Assembly: GCF_001642735.1 (NCBI RefSeq)
Contig: NZ_LWHM01000021.1
Span: forward strand, 124,001 to 188,000
Direction of reading: 5' to 3'
Source: Pseudohongiella nitratireducens
Lineage (GTDB): Bacteria > Pseudomonadota > Gammaproteobacteria > Pseudomonadales > Pseudohongiellaceae
Length of the DNA: 64,000 bases
Shown in pieces: positions 1 through 10,934 of the stretch (position 1 is the first letter of the stretch; each line of letters starts with the position of its first letter). The notes beneath the pieces are model-generated. The model was not told the DNA's origin and made no database searches. It worked only from the letters and a program-made list of their open reading frames with translations. The position numbers and the translations under genes were made by a program.

Positions 1-320
1 ACTATGTCGGTCGCATCATGTACGACGATAATGACGAAATGTCAGCGCAGGGGATGCCAAAGGATCTGCCGGAACGAGCCGCGCAAAGCAGTGAGCGAAT
101 TAGTGGTGGTTTTGCATATTGGGGGTCGGTTTCCTGGGATATTGCCAATGGTATTGTGACGCATCATGTCACCGGTTCACCAACACGTGGCAGCTGGGTT
201 GGTGAAGATAACGTCAGGTACTATGAGTTTACGGATGACGGGCTGCTGAAGCTGTCCATGAAAGATGAAGACGGCCGTCTGATTGGCACATTGACCTGGC
301 GCCGAATCGAATCGAATTAA
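1..320 (+). CDS. Lipocalin-like domain protein, 5' end missing
   Basis: The reading frame is already open at the window edge (codons from base 3, reading YVGRIMYDDNDEMSAQ), so the gene starts upstream and only about 105 C-terminal residues are visible. The pattern G-x-I-M-Y-D-D-N-x-x-M-S-A-Q followed by beta-rich sequence (GGFAYWGSVSWDI, GSWVGEDNVRYYEF, LIGTLTWRRI) resembles the small lipocalin-like family (Lipocalin_5), predicted calycin-fold proteins of mostly unknown ligand. No catalytic residues are expected. The first internal ATG at 18 is probably not the true start because the family motif begins before it. The assignment rests on motif resemblance only. Confidence 0.6.
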   Translation, partial: YVGRIMYDDNDEMSAQGMPKDLPERAAQSSERISGGFAYWGSVSWDIANGIVTHHVTGSPTRGSWVGEDNVRYYEFTDDGLLKLSMKDEDGRLIGTLTWRRIESN

Positions 321-401
321 ACGGGATTGGTTGGATTGGTGTCGTCTCTGGCCCGCTTCCGTTAAAATGCGTCAATGCAGGCATTAATGTAAGGACAGGC
401 A

Positions 402-1823
402 TTGGGATCAGAGACGAAACGCAGCGGTTTTGCAGGGCTCTGGCTGGCTGAAACCCTCAGGGTGATCAATTCGGTTAACGCTGACTGGCTGAATCACAAG
501 GCTGTCAGCCAGGTCAGGGCGGCAACACCCGATAACGCACCACAGACATTAGCAGTAAACTGGTCTCTGTCAGTCGCAGAGCGTGATGGGTTAGTTCAGG
601 ATCAATTGCGCTGGCAGCGTCGTGCAGTGCTATTCCTGATGATTGGCATGCTGCTGTCATTGCTGGCCGGTTTCACCGGTGCGATAACGATGCTCGACAG
701 CCAGCAAGGTGTCGTCAATATTCCCTGGTCCCTGTCGGCCATTCTCGGTATCCACTTTCTCATGCTGTTAATCTGGATAATCAGCTTGTTTATCCGGAGT
801 GATGGTGCCTGGTCCGGACGGCTGTTGTTGAGCTTGCTGGCGCGCCTGCGTGGTCATCACGGCGCAGAACTGGCGCAAGGGTTCGTCACCTTGAGTCAGC
901 GAAACAAGCTCATGCCCTGGTGGCTGGGCAGTGTCAGTCAGCTGGTGTGGCTGGCTGGATTGCTCGGCAGTGTGCTGGCGTTACTGACTGCCTTTTCCTT
1001 TCAATATTACTCGTTTAGCTGGGAGACTACGCTGTTGCCCGGCAGTGTGTTGCAATGGCTGCAGGAGTCACTGTCCTGGCTACCCCGAATACTCGGTGTG
1101 AGCAGTGATACATTGACCTTGGCGGACAACGGCACCGGTCTGGCAGATGAGGAACGGCGTGCCTGGGCAAGCTGGATGATTGTCGTCGTTATCATGTACG
1201 GTTTGCTGCCCCGCTTATTGGCCTTTGTCATCTGTTTGTTGGCGCTTACTTTGCGTGCACGCTTTGCCAAGCTTGATCTCAGCCATCCATACTGGCAAAG
1301 AGTGCTGGGGATTTGCCTGCCAACCGCCACTGGCGGTCGAATTACAGACCCTGCGCCCGATGCTTTGGTATCAGCTCGATTTGCCCAGCCTGAAGGGGTA
1401 TTTGATGGGCCGGATGCGGCCATTCGTTTTGAACTGGATGCTTCACAGACAAGCGAAGAGCTCAGATTATCTGCCGGGCAGATTCGTGAAGTGGATACCC
1501 GGGTAGAGCGGGAAGAGGAACTTCACTGGCTGAAAGCCACGCGTCCGAAAAAGCTGCTGATTCTTTGTGAGTCTGGCAATTCACCGGACCGCGGTACACT
1601 GCGCTGGTTAACCAGAGCGGGGGCATGTGCCGGCAAGTTGGGTATCTTCCTTATGCCGCCGCAAACTGGACAGCAAGACCGCCAGGTTATCTGGCGCCAG
1701 CTTTTGACCGAGGCTGAATTGCCAGAGGAACGAGTGATGACTGACTGGCATCAGGTTCGTCAGTGGTTGCAACCGGAAGCAGGTTCGTCCTCATGGCAGG
1801 AGGAGAGCCAGGGCAATGTCTGA
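402..1823 (+). CDS. DUF2868 multi-pass membrane protein
   Basis: This 473-residue protein matches the pattern of the DUF2868 family, whose function is unknown. Four hydrophobic segments are visible near residues 73-97, 107-131, 172-200 and 255-284, so it is predicted to sit in the inner membrane, with a charged cytoplasmic C-terminal part (about 340-473, containing LLILCESGNSPDRGTLRW). The start is TTG at 402, placed 6 bases after AAGGACAGG; no ATG fits better. Its end overlaps the next gene, a DUF3482 GTPase, by 8 bases, which implies translational coupling and probably a shared function. The two families are commonly found together; that they form a membrane-recruited GTPase complex is my inference. 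Confidence 0.8.
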   Translation: MGSETKRSGFAGLWLAETLRVINSVNADWLNHKAVSQVRAATPDNAPQTLAVNWSLSVAERDGLVQDQLRWQRRAVLFLMIGMLLSLLAGFTGAITMLDSQQGVVNIPWSLSAILGIHFLMLLIWIISLFIRSDGAWSGRLLLSLLARLRGHHGAELAQGFVTLSQRNKLMPWWLGSVSQLVWLAGLLGSVLALLTAFSFQYYSFSWETTLLPGSVLQWLQESLSWLPRILGVSSDTLTLADNGTGLADEERRAWASWMIVVVIMYGLLPRLLAFVICLLALTLRARFAKLDLSHPYWQRVLGICLPTATGGRITDPAPDALVSARFAQPEGVFDGPDAAIRFELDASQTSEELRLSAGQIREVDTRVEREEELHWLKATRPKKLLILCESGNSPDRGTLRWLTRAGACAGKLGIFLMPPQTGQQDRQVIWRQLLTEAELPEERVMTDWHQVRQWLQPEAGSSSWQEESQGNV

Positions 1824-3258
1824 ACCACACAAACACCAACAGCGCAGCGATGGCCAGAAAACACCCCTTCGATTGGCAATCGTGGGCCATACCAATACCG
1901 GGAAAACGTCTCTGATGCGGACCCTGACTCGGGATGCCAGATTTGGTGAGGTGGCTGATTTACCAGGGACAACACGGCATGTTGAATGCGCCCAGCTGTT
2001 TGTAGACGGGCGGGTAGTGCTGGAACTTTTCGATACGCCTGGCATTGAAGAACCGATTGAATTGTTGGCGTTGCTAGATGAACAGTCCCGATCAGGCAGT
2101 CGTGAGCCAGGGCCGCAACGTATTGATCGATTTCTGGCTTCATCACCCGCATCGCATCAGTTTGAGCAGGAGGCGAAAGTCTTGCGGCAGATGCGGCAGT
2201 GTGATGCTGCCCTGTTCGTAATTGATGCACGGGATAATGTGCTGGCCAAACACAGAGATGAACTGGCAGTGTTGAATCTCTGCGGGATTCCACTCATGCC
2301 ATTGCTGAATTTCGTCGCTGATGATGTCAGTCATGAGGCAGCCTGGCGTGAGGCCATGGCGGGTTTGGGGCTGCATGCCATTATCCGGTTTGATACGGTG
2401 GTGCCTCCCGTTGATGGTGAGCGCTTGCTGTACGGGAAGATGGCTAGTTTACTGGATTCCCATGCCACTGAATTGCACGCGCTGGTGGAGAGTCACGCTG
2501 ATGATGCCCGGCAAAGGCGCAGCGCAGCACTAAGTCAAATCGCTGCATTGCTGGTTCGTTGTGCGGGGCTTCGCCGCATAGTTGATGTACAGTCAGAGTC
2601 GGATCTTGAATCGGCGGCGCACACATTAAATACCCTGGTCAGAGATTGGGAGCAACGCTGTGTTTCGCATCTGCTCAGTCTTTATCGGTTCTATCCGGAT
2701 GAGCTTGCGTCCAGTCAGTTACCTCTGGTCAATGGTCGCTGGCAAACAGATATTTTTGACCCCGATACCCTGCAGGAAATGGGCATTCGAGTGGGAGGTG
2801 GAGCCGCCGCTGGTGCAGCCGCTGGTCTGGGTGTGGACGTCCTGCTCGGTGGCATGACGCTCGGTGCTGCTGCCGCCACGGGGGCCCTTATCGGTGGGGG
2901 ATGGCAGACATTCCGGCATTTCGGGGAACAGTTAAAAGGGCAGCTGACCGGCGCAAAACAACTTCGCATTGATGATAATATCCTGCTCGGACTGGCTGCC
3001 AGAGAATGCGCGTTGGTTATTGCTCTGGAGCGCCGCGGGCATGCAGCGAGAACCCGGACCAATGTCGATGGAGAGCAGGAAAGCAAATTGTCGGCTGCCA
3101 TGCAGTCTACCTTGCCAAAGCTATTGAGAGTTGCCCGTCGCCATCCGGAATGGGCATATACCAAAGAAGGGTGGGAGAGCCCCGGGTTTACTGCCCAGGC
3201 AGAGCAAGTGGCCAAAGAAATGGCGGATAAAATGCCTGACTTGAATGAGCCCAGGTAA
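1816..3258 (+). CDS. DUF3482 domain GTPase (YfjP/HSR1-related)
   Basis: A 480-residue P-loop GTPase. The Walker A motif GHTNTGKT lies at residues 24-31, a switch-I-like LPGTTRH at about 49-55 and the DTPG box at 73-76, all typical of Era/HSR1-type GTPases. A standard NKxD specificity motif is not apparent; the expected place reads LLNFVADD. Residues 323-365 form a Gly/Ala-rich stretch (GGGAAAGAAAGLGVDVLL, then GAAAATGALIGGG) that could insert in or bind a membrane. The C-terminal half fits DUF3482. The ATG at 1816 lies inside the end of the DUF2868 gene, so the two are co-translated. The cellular role is unknown. Confidence 0.85.
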   Translation: MSEPHKHQQRSDGQKTPLRLAIVGHTNTGKTSLMRTLTRDARFGEVADLPGTTRHVECAQLFVDGRVVLELFDTPGIEEPIELLALLDEQSRSGSREPGPQRIDRFLASSPASHQFEQEAKVLRQMRQCDAALFVIDARDNVLAKHRDELAVLNLCGIPLMPLLNFVADDVSHEAAWREAMAGLGLHAIIRFDTVVPPVDGERLLYGKMASLLDSHATELHALVESHADDARQRRSAALSQIAALLVRCAGLRRIVDVQSESDLESAAHTLNTLVRDWEQRCVSHLLSLYRFYPDELASSQLPLVNGRWQTDIFDPDTLQEMGIRVGGGAAAGAAAGLGVDVLLGGMTLGAAAATGALIGGGWQTFRHFGEQLKGQLTGAKQLRIDDNILLGLAARECALVIALERRGHAARTRTNVDGEQESKLSAAMQSTLPKLLRVARRHPEWAYTKEGWESPGFTAQAEQVAKEMADKMPDLNEPR

Positions 3259-3299
3259 ATAATACCTCAATAAATAACACTGAATGATGGGAGAAGCGT

Positions 3300-4574
3300 A
3301 TGAAACTGGAGTCACTGGCATTACATCATGGGTACCAATCCGAGCCGACCACGAAAGCGGCGGCTGTCCCGATTTATCAAACAACATCCTACACGTTTGA
3401 TGATACCCAGCATGGGGCTGACCTGTTCGACCTGAAAGTGCCGGGTAATATATACAGCCGTATCATGAATCCGACCAACGATGTACTGGAGCAACGGGTC
3501 GCAGAAATGGAAGGCGGTATCGCTGCGTTGGCACTGGCTTCGGGTATGTCGGCCATCACATACGCCATTCAGTGTATTACACGTGCTGGCGACAACATTG
3601 TCAGTACCAGCCAGCTATACGGGGGCACTTACAATCTCTTTGCTCATACATTACCGAATCAGGGCATTGATGTGCGCATGGCATCGTTTGATGACTATGA
3701 GAAACTGGAAAGTCTGATTGACGATAAAACCCGTGCCGTGTTTTGTGAATCGATAGGTAACCCGGCGGGTAATGTCGTAGACCTAAAGCGTTTAAGCGAC
3801 ATTGCTCACCGTCACGGTGTGCCATTGATTGTTGATAATACAGTTGCGACACCGTTCCTTTGTCGGGCCATTGATCATGGTGCTGATATCGTCGTTCACT
3901 CCCTGACCAAGTACATTGGGGGACACGGTACCACCGTAGGTGGCATTATTGTTGATTCCGGACGCTTCGACTGGGTTGCCAACAAAGACCGTTTTCCGAT
4001 GCTGAATGAACCGGACCCTTCCTATCACGGTGTTGTCTATACTGAAGCGTTGGGGCCGGCAGCATTTATCGGTCGTTGTCGTGTGGTGCCGCTCAGAAAT
4101 ACCGGTGCGGCGTTGTCACCACACAGCGCGTTTCTCATCATGCAGGGACTTGAGACGCTGGGGCTGAGAATGGAGCGTCACTGTCAAAATGCCGAGCGTG
4201 TTGCACAGCACTTGAAAAATCATGACAAAGTGTCCTGGGTCAATTACGCAGCACTACCTGACAGTCCCTATCAGGCTGTCTGCCAGAAGATTTGTGATGG
4301 TAAGGCGTCCGGTATTTTAAGTTTTGGCATTAAAGGTGGTCGGGAAGCGGGTGCCCAGTTTATCGATGCCTTGCAAATGATTTTGCGGCTGGTGAATATT
4401 GGTGATGCAAAATCTCTGGCTTGCCACCCGGCAACCACGACTCACCGTCAGTTAAGTCCAGAAGAGCTGGCGACTGCCGGCGTCAGCGAAGATCTGGTTC
4501 GACTTTCTGTTGGTATCGAACATATCGATGACATTCTTGCCGATATCGACCAGGCGTTGGCTCAAGTCGGGTGA
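3300..4574 (+). CDS. metY: O-acetylhomoserine sulfhydrylase (PLP-dependent)
   Basis: A 424-residue enzyme of the Cys/Met metabolism PLP family. It is predicted to convert O-acetylhomoserine and sulfide to homocysteine in direct-sulfhydrylation methionine synthesis. The N-terminal LALHHGYQSEPTTKAAAVPIYQTTSY is diagnostic, the PLP-binding lysine is K204 in VHSLTKYIGGHGT, and the C-terminal SLACHPATTTHRQLS and RLSVGIEHIDD motifs are intact. The length (about 424) and the insertion after the PLP lysine fit MetY better than MetB or MetZ. GGGAG sits 6 bases before the ATG. Homocysteine made here could feed the MetE encoded at 31.7 kb. A small membrane protein gene follows directly. Confidence 0.9.
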   Translation: MKLESLALHHGYQSEPTTKAAAVPIYQTTSYTFDDTQHGADLFDLKVPGNIYSRIMNPTNDVLEQRVAEMEGGIAALALASGMSAITYAIQCITRAGDNIVSTSQLYGGTYNLFAHTLPNQGIDVRMASFDDYEKLESLIDDKTRAVFCESIGNPAGNVVDLKRLSDIAHRHGVPLIVDNTVATPFLCRAIDHGADIVVHSLTKYIGGHGTTVGGIIVDSGRFDWVANKDRFPMLNEPDPSYHGVVYTEALGPAAFIGRCRVVPLRNTGAALSPHSAFLIMQGLETLGLRMERHCQNAERVAQHLKNHDKVSWVNYAALPDSPYQAVCQKICDGKASGILSFGIKGGREAGAQFIDALQMILRLVNIGDAKSLACHPATTTHRQLSPEELATAGVSEDLVRLSVGIEHIDDILADIDQALAQVG

Positions 4575-4598
4575 GTGTCAAAGGAGATAGAAAAAAGC

Positions 4599-5015
4599 AT
4601 GACTAACGACACAGAAAGTAAACCATCCGAAGCTGATTCCAGTAATAGTAAGGAGTCGAATGGGAGAAAATCGCTTCAGATGCGTTTTCATCTGATGGCA
4701 GGTGTCGTAGGCTTGGCTGGCTACATCCTGGTGGCCAGCCTGGCCAATGTATCAGTCGCCTGGGCAACCCCCTGGTATTATTTGCTGGGCTGGCCGCTTT
4801 TCTGTTTGGGAACAGCCTGGCTGACCCAGCAGTGCCCGGAGCGCAGTTGGCGCTGGCCATTGAGCATGATGCTGGGTCAGGTATTTGCCTCCATATTGTA
4901 TGGTAATACGCTGTTTCCTGTGGCCATGATATTCGTGACAGTGCTGTCGATACCCCAGTTTGTGATAGCTTCCTATCTCAGTCGGCAGGAAAATAGTAGC
5001 ACAAAGGATGTTTGA
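4599..5015 (+). CDS. Small integral membrane protein, unknown function
   Basis: A predicted 138-residue protein with a polar Ser/Glu-rich N-terminus (about 30 residues) and three to four hydrophobic segments (GVVGLAGYILVASLANV, PWYYLLGWPLFCLGTAWL, MMLGQVFASILYGN, VAMIFVTVLSIPQFVIAS). I do not recognise a family. The start is uncertain: a GTG at 4575 directly follows the metY stop, but AAAGGAG at 4579-4585 lies between it and the ATG at 4599, so I prefer the ATG despite about 13 bases of spacing. The stop lies only 2 bases before the hemH ATG, so it is probably co-transcribed and translationally coupled with metY and hemH. Confidence 0.65.
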   Translation: MTNDTESKPSEADSSNSKESNGRKSLQMRFHLMAGVVGLAGYILVASLANVSVAWATPWYYLLGWPLFCLGTAWLTQQCPERSWRWPLSMMLGQVFASILYGNTLFPVAMIFVTVLSIPQFVIASYLSRQENSSTKDV

Positions 5016-5017
5016 TC

Positions 5018-6094
5018 ATGTTTAAAGGCAGTCCAGAATTCACTCATGCACAGATGGATAAAGTCGGTGTGCTTCTGACGAACCTTGGCACGCCGGACGC
5101 ACCTGAGAAGTCTGCACTGAGGCGCTACCTGAAAGAGTTTCTCTGGGATCCTCGGGTGGTTGAAGTGCCTCGTCCATTGTGGTGGATGATACTCAATGGT
5201 GTCATTTTGAACATCCGGCCAGCGCGTTCTGCGGCAGCCTATAAAACGGTCTTTACGGAAGAAGGCTCGCCGCTGCTGGTACACTCTCAGCGTCAGGGTG
5301 ATGCCATGAAAGCGGCGCTGGCACAAAAAGGTCGGGATGATGTGGTGGTGGAAGTGGCCATGCGATATGGCAATCCATCGATCAAAAATGGCATCCAGGC
5401 ATTGATGGATGCCGGTGTGCGCCGGTTGCTGGTGCTGCCTCTGTATCCTCAATATTCGGCTTCAACCACGGCTTCCACGTTTGATGCCGTCAGTGCCGAT
5501 TTTCGTGAGCGTCGCTGGATACCTGAACTGCGCTTCATTAACCATTATCATGATTATCCCCTGTTCATTGAGGCGGCTGCGACTCGCATTCGCGAACATT
5601 GGGATCAGCATGGTCGGGCTGACCGCCTGCTGTTTTCCTATCACGGCGTCCCGCAACGCTATCTGGATAACGGCGACCCTTATTTCTGCGAATGTCATAA
5701 AACCAGTCGGTTGTTAGCCGCGGCACTGGGCTTGCAAAGTGGTGAATTTCTGACCACGTTCCAGTCTCGGTTTGGTAAAGAGGAATGGTTAAAACCTTAT
5801 ACGGATGAGACACTGAAAAGCCTCCCGGCAGAAGGGGTCACATCCGTGCAGGTGTTTTGTCCGGGGTTCTCGGCAGACTGTCTGGAAACCATTGAAGAAA
5901 TCGGCGAAGAGAACCGGGATTATTTTGTCGAAGCCGGAGGTGAGCGATATGAATACATTGCCGCACTCAATGATCACCCAGCCCATATCGATGCATTAAG
6001 TGAACTCGTGTTACAGCACCTGCAAGGCTGGCCGTTACCGCAAATTGATCATCAGCGAGAATCCCGCGCCAGAGCGAAAGGTGCAAAAAGTTAA
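5018..6094 (+). CDS. hemH: Ferrochelatase
   Basis: A 358-residue ferrochelatase that inserts Fe2+ into protoporphyrin IX, the last step of protoheme synthesis. Family motifs are clear: VGVLLTNLGTPDAPE at the N-terminus, the active-site histidine at about H209 in FSYHGVPQRY, CHKTSRLLAAAL, FQSRFGKEEWLKPYTDETL and the metal-site glutamate region CPGFSADCLETIEEIGEENR. The ATG at 5018 is chosen over an in-frame TTG at 5012 because AAAGGA lies 9 bases before it and the family N-terminus starts shortly after. It overlaps nothing and ends 85 bases before a strong hairpin terminator shared with tolC. Confidence 0.95.
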   Translation: MFKGSPEFTHAQMDKVGVLLTNLGTPDAPEKSALRRYLKEFLWDPRVVEVPRPLWWMILNGVILNIRPARSAAAYKTVFTEEGSPLLVHSQRQGDAMKAALAQKGRDDVVVEVAMRYGNPSIKNGIQALMDAGVRRLLVLPLYPQYSASTTASTFDAVSADFRERRWIPELRFINHYHDYPLFIEAAATRIREHWDQHGRADRLLFSYHGVPQRYLDNGDPYFCECHKTSRLLAAALGLQSGEFLTTFQSRFGKEEWLKPYTDETLKSLPAEGVTSVQVFCPGFSADCLETIEEIGEENRDYFVEAGGERYEYIAALNDHPAHIDALSELVLQHLQGWPLPQIDHQRESRARAKGAKS

Positions 6095-6178
6095 CGAGTA
6101 ATCAGGTCGGCCGGACAGCAGAGGGACAAAAAGAAGACAACTCAGGTTGTGCATAACACGGCAAAGAAGACAGAAATG

Positions 6179-6217
6179 AAAAGGGCCCATGCTTTTGCTT
6201 GGACCCTTTTTTGTTTT
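6179..6217. terminator. Bidirectional intrinsic terminator between hemH and tolC
   Basis: AAAAGGGCCCATGC pairs with GCTTGGACCCTTTT around a TTTT loop, giving a 14-bp stem with two mismatches. T-rich sequence follows on the + strand and TTTTC on the - strand. It lies between the convergent hemH and tolC stops, 7 bases beyond the tolC stop. Confidence 0.8.
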
Positions 6218-7572
6218 CACTGAGTTGCGGATTCGCTTTCGTCAGTCAGCCATTCATTCAGGTCAATAATGTCCTGCGGAGTCAGGACACCAGCTCTTCG
6301 CTTTAATTCCAGAGAATCAATGACGTAGTTGTAACGTGCATCGGAATAGTTTCTCAGGGCAACGAACAACTGCTGGCGAGACTGGAGCACATCAACAATG
6401 TTACGGGTGCCAACCTCGTAACCTGCTTCGATCGCATTCAGTGCGGCTTCGGCAGATACAATGGCCTGCTGACGTTGATTGATCACCAGTGCATCCGTGT
6501 TAACCCGGCGGTAGGCGTTGCGGATGTTTTGCGTGGTTTGGCGCCTTGCCAGTGTGGCTGCCTCCTGCTGCGCGACCAGGTTGTATTCTGCCTGTTCCTG
6601 CTGCGCAGTTAGTGAGTGGCCGGTATATAAGGGAATGCTGACCTGAACAGACAGGCTGACACCCTCAATGGCGCCAGCAGACCGAACCGAGCCGTCAGTA
6701 CCCTGATTAGCAGTGGAGTCTACATACTGGTACCCGCCCTGCAGATTGACAGTCGGTAGACGAGCAGAGCGTCTGGCTTTGGTAACTTCCGTTTGTGCTT
6801 CCACGGCAGCACGGGCGGCCAGTAACTGTGGATTATTGTTCAGTGCTTCACTGACCCAGCGCTCCATGTCACCTTCAACCTGCTCTGCGGGGAAGTCATC
6901 GACCAACGTGTCGATGTTCGGGTGAGGTTGGCCGGTGATGGCTTCCAGAGCCTCGTAGCTGGTGGCCAGGGTATCCTGGGCAAGAATCGTGTTGTTGCGC
7001 GCCAGGTCGTACACTGCCTGAGCCTCATAGACTTCTGTAATGGCAACCAGGCCTACTTCTTCGCGCTGCTGGGTGCGTTCAAACTGGCGCTGCGACGCTT
7101 CTTCTTCCTGACGACGTGTTGTCAAATCATCAATGGCGCGCAACACGTTAAAGTAGGCGGTCGCGACCCGAATGATAAGGTCTTGTTCCTGTGCCTGGAA
7201 ATTCAGGATTTGTGCACGCTCTGCGTCTTTGGCACCTTGATAGTTGTACCAACTTGACAGGTTAAAAAGTGCCTGCGAAAGTCCCAAGCTGTAGCGTCGG
7301 GTACTGGCTGGCAGTTCGGTGTAGCTGATGTCACCTGCCAGGCCGGAGTTCTGGCGTTGCTCAGAAAAAGTGGCATTCGCCTGGGGCAGGATGCTGGCGC
7401 GCGCCATATCCAGCTGTGTGCGATTGGCATTCAGTTGTGCTTCAGCCTGACGCAGTGTCGGGTCATTACGCATGGCCAGTTCCATGATAGTGACCAGGTC
7501 GTCAGCGAAAACTGGATTAGAAGCAACAAGCAAGCCTGCCGCGATTGCTGTTGTGCGGAAAAAACGTACCAT
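6217..7572 (-). CDS. tolC: TolC-family outer membrane channel protein
   Basis: A 451-residue TolC-family protein, the outer-membrane exit duct for tripartite drug efflux pumps and type I secretion. The first 24 residues form a cleavable signal peptide ending NPVFA-D. Two structural repeats are visible, each beginning with a helix pattern such as LAMRNDPTLRQAEAQLNANR and ALNNNPQLLAARAAVEAQ, and both contain NVLRAIDDL / NAYRRVNTDAL-type coiled-coil helices. The C-terminal GYEVGTRNIVDVLQSRQQL and RYNYVIDSLELKRRAG are classic. No inner-membrane pump or adaptor gene is adjacent, as is usual for a shared TolC. An AGGA lies about 11 bases before the ATG. Confidence 0.92.
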   Translation of the reverse strand: MVRFFRTTAIAAGLLVASNPVFADDLVTIMELAMRNDPTLRQAEAQLNANRTQLDMARASILPQANATFSEQRQNSGLAGDISYTELPASTRRYSLGLSQALFNLSSWYNYQGAKDAERAQILNFQAQEQDLIIRVATAYFNVLRAIDDLTTRRQEEEASQRQFERTQQREEVGLVAITEVYEAQAVYDLARNNTILAQDTLATSYEALEAITGQPHPNIDTLVDDFPAEQVEGDMERWVSEALNNNPQLLAARAAVEAQTEVTKARRSARLPTVNLQGGYQYVDSTANQGTDGSVRSAGAIEGVSLSVQVSIPLYTGHSLTAQQEQAEYNLVAQQEAATLARRQTTQNIRNAYRRVNTDALVINQRQQAIVSAEAALNAIEAGYEVGTRNIVDVLQSRQQLFVALRNYSDARYNYVIDSLELKRRAGVLTPQDIIDLNEWLTDESESATQ

Positions 7573-7822
7573 AATAAGAAATCCTGTCAGATCAATCTTT
7601 AGCTGAAATGATCAGCAGCGGTTCTTTATTAGTATTATAGCCGCTGACGGGTCCTGCAGAGCTGATGCAATTTTACACAGTGTCAATACCTTGGCCAAAT
7701 GACAAAAGGCACTATTTTGCAACGAATTGAGTGGCTCTGTGGTAACACTTTGAGCCATATTCAGGCATAATGGGCATCCCTGAATTCACGTCCTGACGCA
7801 TAAAACACAGGCCAGACAGTAG

Positions 7823-9763
<1,941 letters not shown>

Positions 9764-9855
9764 TCCACGGTTGGGATTACATTATTAATGCAGTGCCGCC
9801 GGAACAGATGGTATGTTTTCCGAGCGTGCACTGCCCGAATACAAGAGTTGCTTTA

Positions 9856-10932
9856 ATGTCTGAAATGAAAGCTGATGACCTGAACATCGAATCGATAGAG
9901 ACCCTGATGACGCCTTTGCAGTTGAAAGAACAGATGCCACTGGAAGGCAAGGCGTTGGAATCAGTGCAAAACGCCCGGCAAAGCATTTTCAATATCCTGG
10001 ACAGGAAAGACCCCAGGCTGTTTGTTGTGGTAGGGCCCTGTTCAATCCATGACCCGAAAGCGGCCATGGATTATGCTCACCGTTTGAAGGAACTGGCTGC
10101 CAAAGTGGATGATACGCTGTGCCTGGTGATGCGTGTCTATTTTGAGAAACCGCGCACTTCTGTGGGCTGGAAAGGTCTGATTAACGATCCCTTTATGGAT
10201 GATACCTTCCAGATTGAAGAAGGTCTGAAAATCGGTCGTCAACTGCTGCTGGACATTGTGTCGCTTGGCCTGCCTGCGTCGACAGAAGCGCTGGATCCGA
10301 TTTCGCCACAATACCTGCAGGACCTGATTGCCTGGTCAGCTATTGGTGCAAGAACCACTGAGTCCCAGACTCACCGGGAAATGTCGAGCGGTCTGTCATC
10401 AGCAGTGGGCTTTAAGAATGGTACTGATGGTGGCCTTACCGTGGCTGTGAACGCAATGCAGTCAGTTAGCAGCCCGCATCGCTTTCTGGGCATCAACAAG
10501 GAAGGACAGGTTTCGGTTGTTCGCACCAAGGGTAACCCGTATGCACACGTCGTATTGCGTGGTGGCAGCAGCGGCCCTAACTATGACTCGGTGCATGTGG
10601 CAAAAGCAGAGCAGGCACTGGAAAAAGGTGGTGTTAACCAGAACATCATGATCGATTGCAGTCATGCCAACTCCAATAAGGATCCACAGATTCAGTCACT
10701 GGTACTGAAAGATGTGACCAATCAGATTCTGGAAGGTAATCAGTCCATTATTGGTTTGATGCTGGAAAGTAATATTAATTTCGGCAACCAGAAAATCCCC
10801 AAGAACCTGGATGATCTGAAATACGGTGTGTCAGTGACGGATGCCTGTATCGATTGGGCTGAAACCGAAAGAAGCATTCTGGAGATGGCAGACAAGCTTC
10901 GTGATGTGCTGCCCAAACGTGTGGCTGACTAA
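9856..10932 (+). CDS. aroF: 3-deoxy-7-phosphoheptulonate synthase (class I DAHP synthase)
   Basis: A 358-residue class I DAHP synthase that condenses erythrose 4-phosphate and phosphoenolpyruvate, the first step of the shikimate pathway. Motifs include FVVVGPCSIHDPKAAM, VMRVYFEKPRTSVGWKG, WSAIGARTTESQTHRE, GTDGGLTVAVNAMQS, DCSHANSNKDP and YGVSVTDACIDW. The ATG at 9856 (MSEMKADDLNIESIETL) matches the usual N-terminus; an in-frame GTG at 9793 would add 21 residues unlike the family. Which aromatic amino acid inhibits it cannot be told from sequence by eye, so the symbol is nominal (aroF/aroG type). The gene ends two bases from the convergent diguanylate cyclase. Confidence 0.93.
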   Translation: MSEMKADDLNIESIETLMTPLQLKEQMPLEGKALESVQNARQSIFNILDRKDPRLFVVVGPCSIHDPKAAMDYAHRLKELAAKVDDTLCLVMRVYFEKPRTSVGWKGLINDPFMDDTFQIEEGLKIGRQLLLDIVSLGLPASTEALDPISPQYLQDLIAWSAIGARTTESQTHREMSSGLSSAVGFKNGTDGGLTVAVNAMQSVSSPHRFLGINKEGQVSVVRTKGNPYAHVVLRGGSSGPNYDSVHVAKAEQALEKGGVNQNIMIDCSHANSNKDPQIQSLVLKDVTNQILEGNQSIIGLMLESNINFGNQKIPKNLDDLKYGVSVTDACIDWAETERSILEMADKLRDVLPKRVAD

Positions 10933-10934
10933 CG

